From: Curtobacterium luteum
GTDB taxonomy: Bacteria > Actinomycetota > Actinomycetes > Actinomycetales > Microbacteriaceae
NCBI RefSeq assembly: GCF_001475545.1
Contig: NZ_LDQC01000022.1
Coordinates: 32,210-96,209 of the forward strand
DNA: 64,000 nucleotides
Direction of reading: 5' to 3'
The notes under the pieces were generated by a model, which searched no databases, was not told where the DNA came from, and saw nothing but the letters and a program-made list of their open reading frames with translations. The translations under genes and the position numbers were made by a program. Positions within the stretch are counted from its first letter, which is position 1. The number at the start of each line of letters is the position of its first letter. Below are positions 51,313-60,620 of this stretch, in pieces.

Positions 51313-52269
51313 ATGGACTTCATCGGAACGATCCTCTGGCCGCTCAAGTGGGTGGTCTCCGCCATCCTCGTCGGCTTCCACTGGATCTTCGAGAACCTCG
51401 GCATGGACCCGGGTGCCGGCATCACGTGGGTGCTGTCGATCATCTTCCTGACCTTCGTGGTGCGCGCCGCGCTCATCCCGATCTTCGTGCGCCAGATCAA
51501 GTCGCAGCGCCGGATGCTTGAGGTCGCGCCGCAGCTCAAGAAGATCCAGGACAAGTACAAGGGCAAGAAGGACCAGTTCTCGCGTGAGGCCATGAGCCGC
51601 GAGACCATGGCGCTCTACAAGGAGACCGGGACCAACCCGCTGAGCTCCTGCCTGCCGCTGCTCATCCAGATGCCGATCTTCTTCTCGCTCTACTCGGTGT
51701 TGCACGAGGCGCAGATCAACAAGACGGGCATCGGCCTGCTGACGAACGACCTCGCAGCGAACTTCGGCAACGCGTCGCTCTTCGGTGCTCCCCTGCACGA
51801 GACCTTCACGAACGCGTCCGGCTGGGAAGTCCGGGTCATCGCCGGCTTCATGATCGTCGTGATGACGGCCTCGCAGTTCATCACGCAGCTGCAGCTCGTC
51901 GCGAAGAACATGTCCCCGGAGACCAAGGAGTCTCCGATGTACCGCCAGCAGAAGATGATGCTGTACATCCTCCCGTTGGTCTTCGTCATCTCGGGTCTCT
52001 CGTTCCCCCTCGGCGTCATGTTCTACTGGCTCGCTTCCAACGTCTGGACCATGGCGCAGCAGTACTTCGTCATCCGCAGCATGCCGACCCCGGGCTCCGA
52101 AGCCGCCCTCGCGCGTGAGGCTCGTCTCGCCAAGAAGGCCCAGCGCCGTGGCACCCCGGTGCTCGCCGAGGCCGGTGCCACGGCCGTCGAGGTCGAGCCC
52201 GTCAGGGTCACCACGCAGCGTCAGCAGCCGGTCGGCAAGAACCGCGCGAAGAAGAACGGGAAGAAGTAA
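51313..52269 (+). CDS. yidC: membrane protein insertase YidC/Oxa1
   Basis: 318 residues from ATG at 51313. A GTG at 51301 overlapping the yidD stop is the alternative. Five transmembrane regions. Conserved segments are VRAALIPIFVRQIKSQRRM with the functional groove Arg, ETGTNPLSSCLPLLIQMPIFFSLY and FPLGVMFYWLASNVWTM. A lysine-rich tail ends KKNGKK. Inserts membrane proteins with or without SecYEG. Confidence 0.95.
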   Translation: MDFIGTILWPLKWVVSAILVGFHWIFENLGMDPGAGITWVLSIIFLTFVVRAALIPIFVRQIKSQRRMLEVAPQLKKIQDKYKGKKDQFSREAMSRETMALYKETGTNPLSSCLPLLIQMPIFFSLYSVLHEAQINKTGIGLLTNDLAANFGNASLFGAPLHETFTNASGWEVRVIAGFMIVVMTASQFITQLQLVAKNMSPETKESPMYRQQKMMLYILPLVFVISGLSFPLGVMFYWLASNVWTMAQQYFVIRSMPTPGSEAALAREARLAKKAQRRGTPVLAEAGATAVEVEPVRVTTQRQQPVGKNRAKKNGKK

Positions 52270-52767
52270 GTGACGGACGACACCACCACCGCTGAGGCGC
52301 CGGAGACCGACCACGACGAGGTCGAGCGCGACGAGGCCGACATCGCCGGTGACTACATCGAGGAACTGCTCGACATCTGCGACCTCGACGGCGACATCGA
52401 GATCGAGGAGCGCGGCGGCCGGGTGTACCTGTCCGTCACGGACGACGGCGACTCCCTCCGCGTGCTGTCGAAGCCGGAAACGGTGACGGCGCTCCAGGAG
52501 CTCACCCGTATCGCGGTGCAGGCGGAGACCGGCGAGTTCAGCCGGCTGATCCTCGACGTCGCCGGCTCGCGCGACACCCGCGCATCGGAACTGCAGCGGC
52601 TCGTCGACACCGCGATCGAGCGGATCGAGGGCGGGTCTTCTTCTGCGGCGCTCCCCCCGATGTCGTCCTACGAGCGCAAGCTGGTGCACGACCTCGTCGC
52701 CGAGAAGGGCTTCCACTCGGAGTCCGAGGGTGAGGGCCGCGACCGGCACACCGTCGTCACGCGATGA
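52270..52767 (+). CDS. jag: Jag/KhpB-type RNA-binding protein
   Basis: 165 residues, GTG start one base after the yidC stop. An acidic N-terminus (residues 1-30) is followed by a KH-like domain (about 35-100) and an R3H domain (about 105-165) ending SYERKLVHDLVAEKGFHSESEGEGRDRHTVV. KhpB/Jag proteins bind small RNAs and mRNAs and affect cell length. The linker typical of longer Jag proteins is absent. Confidence 0.93.
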   Translation: MTDDTTTAEAPETDHDEVERDEADIAGDYIEELLDICDLDGDIEIEERGGRVYLSVTDDGDSLRVLSKPETVTALQELTRIAVQAETGEFSRLILDVAGSRDTRASELQRLVDTAIERIEGGSSSAALPPMSSYERKLVHDLVAEKGFHSESEGEGRDRHTVVTR

Positions 52768-53408
52768 CCGAGGCTGCCGCTCCGGAACTCGAGGTGGAAC
52801 CGGCCGCCGCGGCGACGCTGTTCGGCGACCGCTTGGAGCTCGCACGGTCGTTCACGAACGAACTCGCTCGGCGGGGTGAAGAGCTGGGTCTCATCGGCCC
52901 ACTCGAACTCCCCCGCCTCTGGACGCGACACATCCTCAATTCTGGCCTACTGGCACCCCTCCTGGAGGCTCGTGGTCGCGTCGCCGACGTGGGTTCCGGT
53001 GCCGGACTGCCCGGCTTGGTCCTCGCCATCGCTCGGCCCGACGTGCAGTTCACGCTCATCGAACCGATGGAGCGTCGAGTCGACTGGCTCAACGCCGAGG
53101 TGCAGCGCCTGCCCCTGGACAACGTGACGGTGGTCAGAGCCCGAGCCGAAGACGTTTCGGACGACATCGTCGTGGACCAGGTCACGGCGCGCGCCGTTTC
53201 TGCGCTGTCCAAGCTCATCCCGCTCACCGTGCCCCTCGTCCGATCGGGCGGTCAGCTCATCCTGATGAAGGGTGCGCGGATCGAGGAAGAGATCGAGAAG
53301 GCACGCAAGGTCATCCTGCGGAAGCGCCTGAGTGACGTCGAGGTCCTCGAGCTCGGAGACGGTGTGGTCGAGGAGACCACTCGCGTGTTCCGGGCTACAG
53401 TTGATTGA
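52764..53408 (+). CDS. rsmG: 16S rRNA (guanine-527 N7) methyltransferase
   Basis: 214 residues. Rossmann methyltransferase. The SAM motif is VADVGSGAGLPGLVLAIARP (residues about 72-91), followed by FTLIEPMERRVDWLNAEVQRL and the C-terminal KGARIEEEIEKA. ATGA overlap with jag. Sits directly before parA, as in most bacteria. Confidence 0.95.
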   Translation: MTEAAAPELEVEPAAAATLFGDRLELARSFTNELARRGEELGLIGPLELPRLWTRHILNSGLLAPLLEARGRVADVGSGAGLPGLVLAIARPDVQFTLIEPMERRVDWLNAEVQRLPLDNVTVVRARAEDVSDDIVVDQVTARAVSALSKLIPLTVPLVRSGGQLILMKGARIEEEIEKARKVILRKRLSDVEVLELGDGVVEETTRVFRATVD

Positions 53409-53427
53409 CGCCGGCAGCAGCGCTCCG

Positions 53428-53443
53428 CGTTCCACGTGAAACA
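53428..53443. other. parS site 1
   Basis: CGTTCCACGTGAAACA, near-palindromic ParB-binding site in the rsmG-parA gap. Two mismatches from TGTTTCACGTGAAACA. Confidence 0.85.
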
Positions 53444-53466
53444 CGCACCGGGGAAGAGAGCACTCG

Positions 53467-54360
53467 TTGAGTTCATCCACCGACTACGACGCTTCGACGC
53501 CGCTGGCTCGTGAGATCGCCGACCTGAACCGTCGTCGGCGGGCCATCGCGACACAGCAATTCCCTCTGCCCGAGAAGACCCGCATCCTGACGGTTTCGAA
53601 TCAGAAGGGCGGGGTCGGTAAGACCACCACGACGGTCAACCTGGCTGCTGCGCTGGCGCACGGTGGCGCACGTGTCCTGGTGATCGATCTGGACCCGCAG
53701 GGCAACGCCTCCACCGCGCTCGGAGTCGACCACCAAGCCGAGGTCGCGAGCATCTACGACGTCATCGTCGACGAAGCGCCCATCGCGGACTGCGTGCAAC
53801 GCTCCCCCGAGTCGGAGACGCTGTGGTGCGTGCCGGCAACCATCCACCTCGCAGGCGCAGAGATCGAGCTCGTGTCGCTCGTCGCGCGTGAACAGCGGTT
53901 GCGGACAGCACTCGACCAGTACTTGGAGTCGCTCGAGGATCCGTACCACTACGTCTTCATCGACTGCCCGCCGTCGCTCGGGCTCCTCACGATCAACGCA
54001 TTCGTCGCCGCCGAAGAGGTCCTCATCCCGATTCAGTGCGAGTACTACGCGCTCGAGGGCCTGAGCCAGCTCCTTCGGAACATCGAGCTCATCGAGCGGC
54101 ACCTCAACCCGAAGCTGCGCGTGTCCACGATCCTGTTGACGATGTACGACGGCCGGACGAACCTGGCGAACCAGGTCGCTGCGGACGTGCGGGAGCACTT
54201 CGGGGACCAGGTGCTCACGTCGATGATTCCCCGGTCGGTCCGTGTCAGTGAGGCACCGAGCTACGGCCAGAGCGTCGTGGCTTACGACGTCAACTCCACC
54301 GGCTCGCTCTCCTACCTGGAGGCGGCTTCCGAGATCGCAGCACGAGGAGCGCAGAACTGA
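53467..54360 (+). CDS. parA: chromosome partitioning ATPase ParA (Soj)
   Basis: 297 residues, TTG start. Deviant Walker A ATPase: QKGGVGKTTTTVNLA (residues about 49-63), DLDPQGNAS, and FIDCPPSLG. Moves ParB-parS complexes over the nucleoid. The N-terminal 35 residues are a basic extension. Overlaps parB by one base (TGATG). Confidence 0.96.
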   Translation: MSSSTDYDASTPLAREIADLNRRRRAIATQQFPLPEKTRILTVSNQKGGVGKTTTTVNLAAALAHGGARVLVIDLDPQGNASTALGVDHQAEVASIYDVIVDEAPIADCVQRSPESETLWCVPATIHLAGAEIELVSLVAREQRLRTALDQYLESLEDPYHYVFIDCPPSLGLLTINAFVAAEEVLIPIQCEYYALEGLSQLLRNIELIERHLNPKLRVSTILLTMYDGRTNLANQVAADVREHFGDQVLTSMIPRSVRVSEAPSYGQSVVAYDVNSTGSLSYLEAASEIAARGAQN

Positions 54361-55325
54361 TGGCACCGAAGCGAACCGGACTCGGCCGAGGCATCGGCGC
54401 CCTCATCCCGACGGCGACCGAGCAGCAGGATCGTCCCGTCGACGTGTTCTTCCCGACCGGTGGGTCGCCGGCGTCGGCGCCGACAGCGGAAGAGCTCGTC
54501 GCAGTCCCCGGTGCCCGCCTCGCGAACCTCAACCCGCTGGACGTCGTGCCGAATGCGCAGCAGCCGCGCAAGGAGTTCCGGGAGGAAGAACTCCAGGAAC
54601 TGGTGCACTCGATCCGCGAGATCGGGGTCCTCCAGCCCATCGTCGTTCGGCCGATCGCGGGGGCGTCCGGCGCGGAGCCGCAGTACGAGCTCATCATGGG
54701 CGAGCGTCGTCTGCGCGCCACGAAGGAGCTCGGTCTCAGCACGATCCCGGCGATCGTGAAGGACACCCCGGACGACGCGATGCTCCGCGACGCCCTCCTC
54801 GAGAACCTGCACCGGGCGCAGCTCAACCCGCTGGAGGAGGCGTCGGCGTACCAGCAGCTCCTCGCAGACTTCGGGATCACGCAGGAGCAGCTCGCCCAGA
54901 AGATCGGTCGGTCTCGTCCGCAGATCACCAACACGATCCGCCTGTTGCGTCTCCCCTCCCCGGTGCAACGACGGGTCGCAGCCGGTGTCCTCTCCGCGGG
55001 ACACGCCCGCGCGATCCTCGCAGCGCCGGACGCCGAGGCAATGGAGTACCTGGCCGAGAAGATCGTGAACGAGGACCTCTCCGTGCGGACCGCCGAGGCG
55101 CTTGCGCAGCAGCTTGCGGCGGGAACTCCGGCGAAGCCCAAGCCGCAGACAACGAAGCGACAGGCGCACTTCGACGACCTCGCTGAGCGTCTGGGTGACC
55201 GCCTGAACACACGGGTGAAGATCGCCGTCGGCGCGCGGAAGAGCTCGGTCACCATCGACTTCGCGAACGGCGAAGACTTGAACCGGATCCTCGGCGAGCT
55301 CGGAATCCGCGACATCGCCGAGTAG
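54360..55325 (+). CDS. parB: chromosome partitioning protein ParB (Spo0J)
   Basis: 321 residues. A CTP-binding clamp that loads at parS. N-terminal ParA-interacting tail (KRTGLGRGIGALIP). CTPase motifs are QQPRKEF and GERRLRA, with ENLHRAQLNPLEEA, then the helix-turn-helix (IGRSRPQITNTIRLLRLP) and the C-terminal dimer domain. Two to five parS sites lie nearby. Confidence 0.96.
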   Translation: MAPKRTGLGRGIGALIPTATEQQDRPVDVFFPTGGSPASAPTAEELVAVPGARLANLNPLDVVPNAQQPRKEFREEELQELVHSIREIGVLQPIVVRPIAGASGAEPQYELIMGERRLRATKELGLSTIPAIVKDTPDDAMLRDALLENLHRAQLNPLEEASAYQQLLADFGITQEQLAQKIGRSRPQITNTIRLLRLPSPVQRRVAAGVLSAGHARAILAAPDAEAMEYLAEKIVNEDLSVRTAEALAQQLAAGTPAKPKPQTTKRQAHFDDLAERLGDRLNTRVKIAVGARKSSVTIDFANGEDLNRILGELGIRDIAE

Positions 55326-55660
55326 GCGGTGATCGGTAGCGCTGGTGTCTTCTCCTGCGGGAGTGTGCGCCGCACTCCGCCGCACTGCGCAACACGGGCG
55401 GCGGGAGCCGCTTCGGTCAGACGTTGATCGTCAGGCGCACGAAGTCACGCGCGCACGGGGTCAGCAGCGGGCCTGTGCGGCCGTCTCCGGGCCGAACGTC
55501 CTCGTCTTGCGTGTCCGGTCTACCTGGGCATCCCCAACGGCGCCAGAGCGCGTTGAGTGGTTCGTGCATGCCCTCTGACGCGCGGTGGCGGTGATTCTCG
55601 CAAACGCGTCGGCGATCCGTTACGCCCCAGCGGATGTGGCGGGGGCTTCTCACCATCGAC

Positions 55661-55676
55661 TGTTCCACGTGGAACG
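55661..55676. other. parS site 2
   Basis: TGTTCCACGTGGAACG, one base from a perfect palindrome. Confidence 0.92.
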
Positions 55677-55720
55677 CCAGAGGGCGGCTGTTTCGCGACC
55701 TCGGGCGCCAGCCCAACCGC

Positions 55721-55736
55721 TGTTTCACGTGGAACG
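55721..55736. other. parS site 3
   Basis: TGTTTCACGTGGAACG, one base from the classical TGTTTCACGTGGAACA, 60 bases from site 2. Confidence 0.93.
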
Positions 55737-55873
55737 TTGCAGGCCTGCAACGCTGAGAACACTGGAGCTCGGTCGCGCAGTGCCTCTCTGACTCCTCGTC
55801 GCGCGGGGTCGCGGGCGCGCTCCGACGAGGAACGCGCCCGAGGCTGTGGCGTTCGCGCGCTCCCAGCACGCAA

Positions 55874-55889
55874 TGTTCCACGTGGAACG
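55874..55889. other. parS site 4
   Basis: TGTTCCACGTGGAACG, same sequence as site 2. Confidence 0.92.
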
Positions 55890-55941
55890 GCAGGGCAGGG
55901 CGGGGCTGTGGCGCCGCGACCCGCGCCGGCTCGTCGCTGTC

Positions 55942-56559
55942 TCAGGTGGAGCGTCGCAGGCGTGCAAGCTTCCAGACTCCGACCGCGGCGAACACCGGCT
56001 TGACCGCGGCCATCTCGCCCCAGCGATGGTCCGGACCGGGTACCAGCCGACGTGCGAGATCCGGACGCTGGCGGCGGAGACAGCGCCGTGCCTTCTCCGC
56101 ATGGAGACTGTTGGACGCGAACATGATCCATTGTGCGTCGGCGAGAAGAGGCGTGACGTTGCGAACGTTCTCCCACGTGGAGCGACTCTCCGTTTCGACG
56201 ACGACTCTGCCTGACCAACCGAGATCGTCGCGGAGGTGACGGCGCAGGAGTTCGGCTTCGGCGATCGAGCCGCGGACCGCTCCCCCGCTACAGATGATCG
56301 TGGTGCCAGGTCGGCCGCGCGCACTCCGAAGGGCGATCCGCGCGCGCCAACGATTGATCATGTTGATCCGTGAGTGGCCATTCGCGAAGCCGAGAACCAC
56401 CACGTAGCCGGCGGCCATCGAATCCGGCATGGCCGCGAGTCCGTGGCCGCGCCGACTTGCGCGAGCGTGCAGAACATCGGCGGCGAATAGCAGCGCCGTA
56501 GCGACCCCGGTACCGGCGGTCAGGATGAATGTTCCACGTGGAACACGCCGGTGCTCCAT
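55942..56559 (-). CDS. YdcF-family membrane-associated protein (DUF218)
   Basis: 205 residues. The N-terminal helix (about 10-28) anchors a DUF218 domain: VVVLGFANG (residues 53-61), ICSGGAVRGSIAEAELL, VVETESRSTWENV and FASNSLHAEKARRCL, the conserved pattern of the YdcF fold. Biochemical role unclear; family members may act on envelope precursors. A perfect parS site lies inside codons 5-10 (VPRGT), and a degenerate one at 56169-56184. Confidence 0.85.
   Translation of the reverse strand: MEHRRVPRGTFILTAGTGVATALLFAADVLHARASRRGHGLAAMPDSMAAGYVVVLGFANGHSRINMINRWRARIALRSARGRPGTTIICSGGAVRGSIAEAELLRRHLRDDLGWSGRVVVETESRSTWENVRNVTPLLADAQWIMFASNSLHAEKARRCLRRQRPDLARRLVPGPDHRWGEMAAVKPVFAAVGVWKLARLRRST
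56530..56545. other. parS site 5, inside ydcF
   Basis: TGTTCCACGTGGAACA, a perfect 16-base palindrome, overlapping the 5' end of the ydcF coding region. Confidence 0.95.
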
Positions 56560-56566
56560 CGCGGGG

Positions 56567-57529
56567 TCAGCGCGCGTCGTCGCGGATCGCCTGCTCGGCG
56601 AGTTCCGCGTAGGTCCAGCCGAGATCGAATCCCGATGCGGAGAGGGCCTGCGGGACGAGCGAGGTCTCAGTGAGGCCCGGCAGGACGTTCGCCTCGAGGA
56701 ACCACGGCGTTCCGGCCCCGTCGATGATTATGTCGACCCGGGACAAGTGTCGAAGGCCCAGCGCTTCGTGGGCGGCGATGGCGGCCGCTGAGACCGATGC
56801 CCCCTGCTCCTCCGAGAGACGGGCCGGGGTGTAGAACGTCGTCTCCCCCGCGTTGTACCGTGCCTCGAATCCGTAGGTCCCGCTCCTCGGCACGATCTCG
56901 ACGGCGGAGAGTGCGACCGGCCCGTCGCCGGTGTCGATGATGCCCACGGCGACCTCCACCCCGCGGATGAGCTGCTCGACAACGACGTCGTCACAGTAGG
57001 TGTAGGCCGTGACCATCGCTCGCGGGAGGTCGTTCACGTCGTCCACCAGGGTGACGCCCTGCGCGCTACCCCCACGTGCCGGCTTCACCGCGAGCGGGAC
57101 GGGGTGCTCACCGGCGATCGCCTGGAGCACGCCGACCGCGCCGAGCTCGCGGAAGACGTCGTGCGAGAGCGTGATGGAGCGCGGAGTCCGGACGCCTGCA
57201 CGCGCGACGAGTGCAGACGCGGTGGGCTTGTCCCATGCCAGCCGGGCCGACGTGGAGCGTGAGCCGACGAACGGGATGTCGAGTGCCTCCAGGATGCCTC
57301 GCAGTGCCCCGTCCTCTCCGGACGCGCCGTGCAGAGCCGGCCACACGACGTCAGGGCGCGACTCGGCGAGAGCCGGCAGGAGTGAGGCGTCCGCATCGCG
57401 GAGGTCGACCTTCCAGCCGTACCCGGTCAGCGAGTCGGCGACCCGCCGACCGGAGCGGAGGGAGACGTCACGCTCGTGTGAGATCCCTCCCGCGACGACG
57501 ACGACGTGACGGTGAGCGGGCGCGGCCAT
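56567..57529 (-). CDS. ddl: D-alanine-D-alanine ligase-type ATP-grasp enzyme
   Basis: 320 residues. Joins two D-alanines for peptidoglycan precursors. N-terminal VAGGISHERDVSLRSG is the Ddl signature. ATP-grasp parts are PLAVKPARGGSAQGV (Lys and Gly loop), VEQLIRGVEVAVGI and the late EANVLPGLTETSLVPQ with the metal-binding Glu/Asn. GGAGG precedes the ATG. Lies between ydcF and an aminotransferase, away from the mur genes. Confidence 0.9.
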   Translation of the reverse strand: MAAPAHRHVVVVAGGISHERDVSLRSGRRVADSLTGYGWKVDLRDADASLLPALAESRPDVVWPALHGASGEDGALRGILEALDIPFVGSRSTSARLAWDKPTASALVARAGVRTPRSITLSHDVFRELGAVGVLQAIAGEHPVPLAVKPARGGSAQGVTLVDDVNDLPRAMVTAYTYCDDVVVEQLIRGVEVAVGIIDTGDGPVALSAVEIVPRSGTYGFEARYNAGETTFYTPARLSEEQGASVSAAAIAAHEALGLRHLSRVDIIIDGAGTPWFLEANVLPGLTETSLVPQALSASGFDLGWTYAELAEQAIRDDAR

Positions 57530-57569
57530 GGGGATGGTCCTCCGTGCTGAATACGAACGAAAGTGCTGA

Positions 57570-58874
57570 TCAGGAGATGTTCGGCGGCGGAGCGGACACC
57601 GACGACGATGGCCGGACGACCGCGCTCGCTCGCGTCGCGGAACCGAATGTCTCGAGGAGTTCCAGCTCGTCGTTGACGACCGTGGCGAGTCGTTTCACAC
57701 CGACTCGGATCTGCTCGGCAGTCGGATAGCAGAAGGACAGCCGGATGTTCCCGCCACCGCGTCCGTCTGCGTAGAACGCGGTTCCCGGGGTGTAGGCCAC
57801 GAGCTCCTTCACCGCGCGCGGCAGCATGCCCTTCGAGTCGAGGGCGTCCGGCAGGGTGAGCCACACGAAGAACCCGCCGTTCGGTCGCGTCCAAGTGAGG
57901 TCGGGCAGGAACTCCCCCAGTGCGGAGAGCATCGCGTCGCGACGTTCGGCGTAGAGCCCGCGGAAGGTGTCGACCTGGCCCTTCCAGTCGGCGGCGTCGA
58001 GGTAGGCGTTGACCACGTACTGCCCGAACGAGTTCGGCGCGAGCACGGCAGACTCGTTGGCGAGGACGAGCTTCTCGCGGATCGCGTGCGGCGCCAGTGC
58101 CCAACCGACCCGGAAGCCCGGCGCGAGGGTCTTCGAGAACGAGCCGAGGTACACCACGCCCTCGTCGTCGATCGACCGGATGGCCTGGGGCGCCGGCTCG
58201 TCGAACCACAGCAGCCCGTACGGGTTGTCCTCGAGCACGAGGATGCCGTTCGAGCGGCAGATGTCGAGGACCTCGATCCGGCGCTCACGGCTCATCGTGA
58301 CGCCGGCCGGGTTGTGGAAGTTCGGGATCGTGTAGAGGAACTTGATCCGCTTGCCCTGTGTCCGGAGGTTCGCGATCGCCTCACGGAGGGCCTCCGGGAC
58401 CAGGCCGTGCTCGTCCGTGGTCACGTGCACGGTCTCGGCCTGGTACGAGCGGAACACGCCGATCGCGCCGACGTAGGACGGCGACTCGGCGAGGACCACG
58501 TCGCCCGGGTCGATGAAGAGCCGCGTGACGAGGTCCAACGCGTGCTGCGAGCCCGTGGTCACGACGACGTCGTCCGCGGAGGCACGGATGCCCTCGAGGC
58601 TCATCACGTCGACGATGTGCTCGCGGAGGGAGCGCAGGCCCTGGCCGCCACCGTACTGGAGCGCCATGGCGGCGTCCTCGGCCATCACACGGTCGATCGA
58701 GCCCGTCACGAGCTCTCGGGGCAGGGCGGAGACGTACGGCATGCCTCCGGCGAGGGAGACCACCTCAGGGCGAGATGCGACGGCGAACAGGGCTCGGACC
58801 TCGGAGGCGCTCAACCCGGCAGTGCGCTGGGCGTAGGAGTCGTACCAGGGGTCGAGGCTGGTGCCGTTCGTCAT
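57570..58874 (-). CDS. PLP-dependent aminotransferase class I/II
   Basis: 434 residues. Fold-type I aminotransferase without a MocR DNA-binding domain. Sequence pattern SLAGGMPYVSALP near the N-terminus, YTIPNFHNPAGVTMS, EDNPYGLLWFDEPAP and the PLP Lys in GSFSKTLAPGFRVGW match the group of 2-aminoadipate / valine-pyruvate / aromatic aminotransferases. Substrate not readable from sequence. A Ser/Val/Pro tail ends it. 40 bases upstream of ddl on the same strand. Confidence 0.88.
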   Translation of the reverse strand: MTNGTSLDPWYDSYAQRTAGLSASEVRALFAVASRPEVVSLAGGMPYVSALPRELVTGSIDRVMAEDAAMALQYGGGQGLRSLREHIVDVMSLEGIRASADDVVVTTGSQHALDLVTRLFIDPGDVVLAESPSYVGAIGVFRSYQAETVHVTTDEHGLVPEALREAIANLRTQGKRIKFLYTIPNFHNPAGVTMSRERRIEVLDICRSNGILVLEDNPYGLLWFDEPAPQAIRSIDDEGVVYLGSFSKTLAPGFRVGWALAPHAIREKLVLANESAVLAPNSFGQYVVNAYLDAADWKGQVDTFRGLYAERRDAMLSALGEFLPDLTWTRPNGGFFVWLTLPDALDSKGMLPRAVKELVAYTPGTAFYADGRGGGNIRLSFCYPTAEQIRVGVKRLATVVNDELELLETFGSATRASAVVRPSSSVSAPPPNIS

Positions 58875-59012
58875 CGTGTGCTCCGTTCACTGAGGCATTC
58901 CCGCCACACTACGACATGTGCTGCGGAAACCCGGGGTCCGATCGGCCTCCCGTGGCCTGCAGCGTGAGAGAACGCACCACCGGACGCACAGGTGCCCCGG
59001 CCAGCGACAGCA

Positions 59013-59048
59013 GAACGCCCCGCCCCCGGGACCGGGGACAGGGCGTTC
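59013..59048. terminator. hairpin between trxA and the aminotransferase gene
   Basis: Outer arms GAACGCCC and GGGCGTTC with an inner CCCCGG/CCGGGG pairing. It lies 15 bases after the trxA stop on the minus strand. No T run. Confidence 0.6.
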
Positions 59049-59063
59049 GTGGCGCCGGGACGA

Positions 59064-59390
59064 CTACGCGAGGAACTCGGCGAGGTCGGCCTCGAGGGCG
59101 GGCTTCGGCTTCGCGCCGATGACGGTCTTCACGACCTCGCCGCCCTTGAAGACCTTCATCGCCGGGATGGAGGTGATCTGGTAGTTCATCGCGGACTGCG
59201 GGTTGTCGTCGACGTTGAGCTTGACGATCTCGATCTTGTCGGCGTGCTCCGCAGCGATCTGGTCGAGGATCGGCGAGACCGCGCGACACGGGCCGCACCA
59301 CTCGGCCCAGAAGTCGACGAGGATCGTCTTGTCGGACTTCAGGACCTCGTCCGAGAAGGTGGCGTCGGTGACTGCCTTGGCGTTGGACAT
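59064..59390 (-). CDS. trxA: thioredoxin
   Basis: 108 residues, ATG at 59390 with AAGGAGCACAC before it. The active site is FWAEWCGPCRAVSP (Cys32, Cys35), and the cis-Pro is in ITSIPAMKVFKGG. Reduced by the trxB product encoded just upstream in the same operon. Confidence 0.97.
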   Translation of the reverse strand: MSNAKAVTDATFSDEVLKSDKTILVDFWAEWCGPCRAVSPILDQIAAEHADKIEIVKLNVDDNPQSAMNYQITSIPAMKVFKGGEVVKTVIGAKPKPALEADLAEFLA

Positions 59391-59473
59391 GTGTGCTCCT
59401 TCGTGGATCCCGGTCGCAGCCGAGAGGTCGTTCGGTGGGTACAACGGCGGAGCCGCTGTGACATTCCCCGCGG

Positions 59474-60472
59474 TCAGGCGCGAGCGGCCTCGACGTCGAC
59501 CGTGACGGGCGACTCCGGGGTGACCCCCTCGGCCGGTACGGTCAGTTCGTCGTCGAGTTCGGCGAGGTACTTCTCCGCGTCGAGGGCAGCCACCGTGCCC
59601 GAACCGGCAGCGGTGATCGCCTGGCGGTAGGTCGGGTCGATGACGTCACCGGCCGCGAACACACCCGGGAGGTTGGTCTTCGACGAGCGGCCCTGGACAG
59701 CGATGGTGCCCTCGGGTGCGATGTCGATCTGCCCGTGGATGAGGTGCGTGCGCGGGTCGTTGCCGATCGCGATGAAGAGTCCGTCGAGTTCGAGCGAAGA
59801 GGTCTCGCCGGTCACGGTGTCGCGGAGCTGCACGCCGGTCACGGAGGAGTCACCGTCGATGCCGATGACCTCCTTGTTCCACGCGAACTCGATCTTCGGG
59901 TCGTTGTGCGCGCGGTCCTGCATGATCTTCGACGCGCGCAGGGTGTCCTTGCGGTGGATGACCGTCACCTTGTCGGCGAAGCGTGTGAGGAACGTCGCTT
60001 CTTCCATCGCGGAGTCGCCGCCGCCGACGACGGCGATGTTCTTCTGGCGGAAGAAGAAGCCGTCGCAGGTGGCGCACCACGAGACACCGTGGCCCGACAG
60101 CCGCTCCTCGTCCGGGAGACCGAGGTGACGGTACGCGGAACCCGTTGCGTAGATCACCGCGAGCGCCTCGTACGTCTCGCCGGAGCCCACGGTCACCTTC
60201 TTCACCTGGCCGGTGAGGTCGACCGACACCGCGTCGTCGTACAGGACCTCGGCGCCGAACTTCTCAGCCTGCTCCTGCATCTTGATCATGAGGTCGGGGC
60301 CCTGGATGCCCTCGGGGAAGCCCGGGAAGTTCTCGACCTCGGTGGTCTTGGTGAGTTCGCCACCGGTCTCGACGCTGGACGCGACGATGAGGGGCTTGAG
60401 CTCCGCGCGCGCGGCGTAGATGCCGGCGGTGAACCCGGCCGGACCGGAACCGATGATGATGAGCTGGCGCAT
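59474..60472 (-). CDS. trxB: thioredoxin reductase
   Basis: 332 residues. FAD site GSGPAGFTAGIYAARAELKP (residues about 8-27), redox pair in SWCATCDGFFF (about 135-145), NADPH site GGGDSAMEEATFL and the late GVFAAGDVIDPTYRQAITAAGSG. Low-molecular-weight type. Ends with an extra acidic tail. Precedes trxA by 84 bases. Confidence 0.97.
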   Translation of the reverse strand: MRQLIIIGSGPAGFTAGIYAARAELKPLIVASSVETGGELTKTTEVENFPGFPEGIQGPDLMIKMQEQAEKFGAEVLYDDAVSVDLTGQVKKVTVGSGETYEALAVIYATGSAYRHLGLPDEERLSGHGVSWCATCDGFFFRQKNIAVVGGGDSAMEEATFLTRFADKVTVIHRKDTLRASKIMQDRAHNDPKIEFAWNKEVIGIDGDSSVTGVQLRDTVTGETSSLELDGLFIAIGNDPRTHLIHGQIDIAPEGTIAVQGRSSKTNLPGVFAAGDVIDPTYRQAITAAGSGTVAALDAEKYLAELDDELTVPAEGVTPESPVTVDVEAARA

Positions 60473-60620
60473 GCCTCGCTGCCCTTCCGTTGAGTGCTGA
60501 CCGGGTCAACACATGCTACCGGCGCGACATTCCACGCGACCCGTGCAGCGCACCCGGCGGCCGACGAGGACGCGCGGCCGACGGGGAGCGGCACCGCGTC
60601 CGGGTGGAGCGCCCGCTCGG

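Larger units (their letters stand above)
55326..55941. other. parS-bearing non-coding region
   Basis: 616 bases between parB and ydcF with three strong parS sites. Frames crossing it look like shadows: they carry FHVEQ- or VPRGT-type peptides that are just parS read as codons. No other gene or RNA recognised. Confidence 0.65.

Noticed and set aside
55417..55881. 154-residue minus-strand frame after parB with FHVKQ/FHVEQ peptides
   Set aside because: Those peptides are parS palindromes read as codons; the rest has no protein-like pattern.
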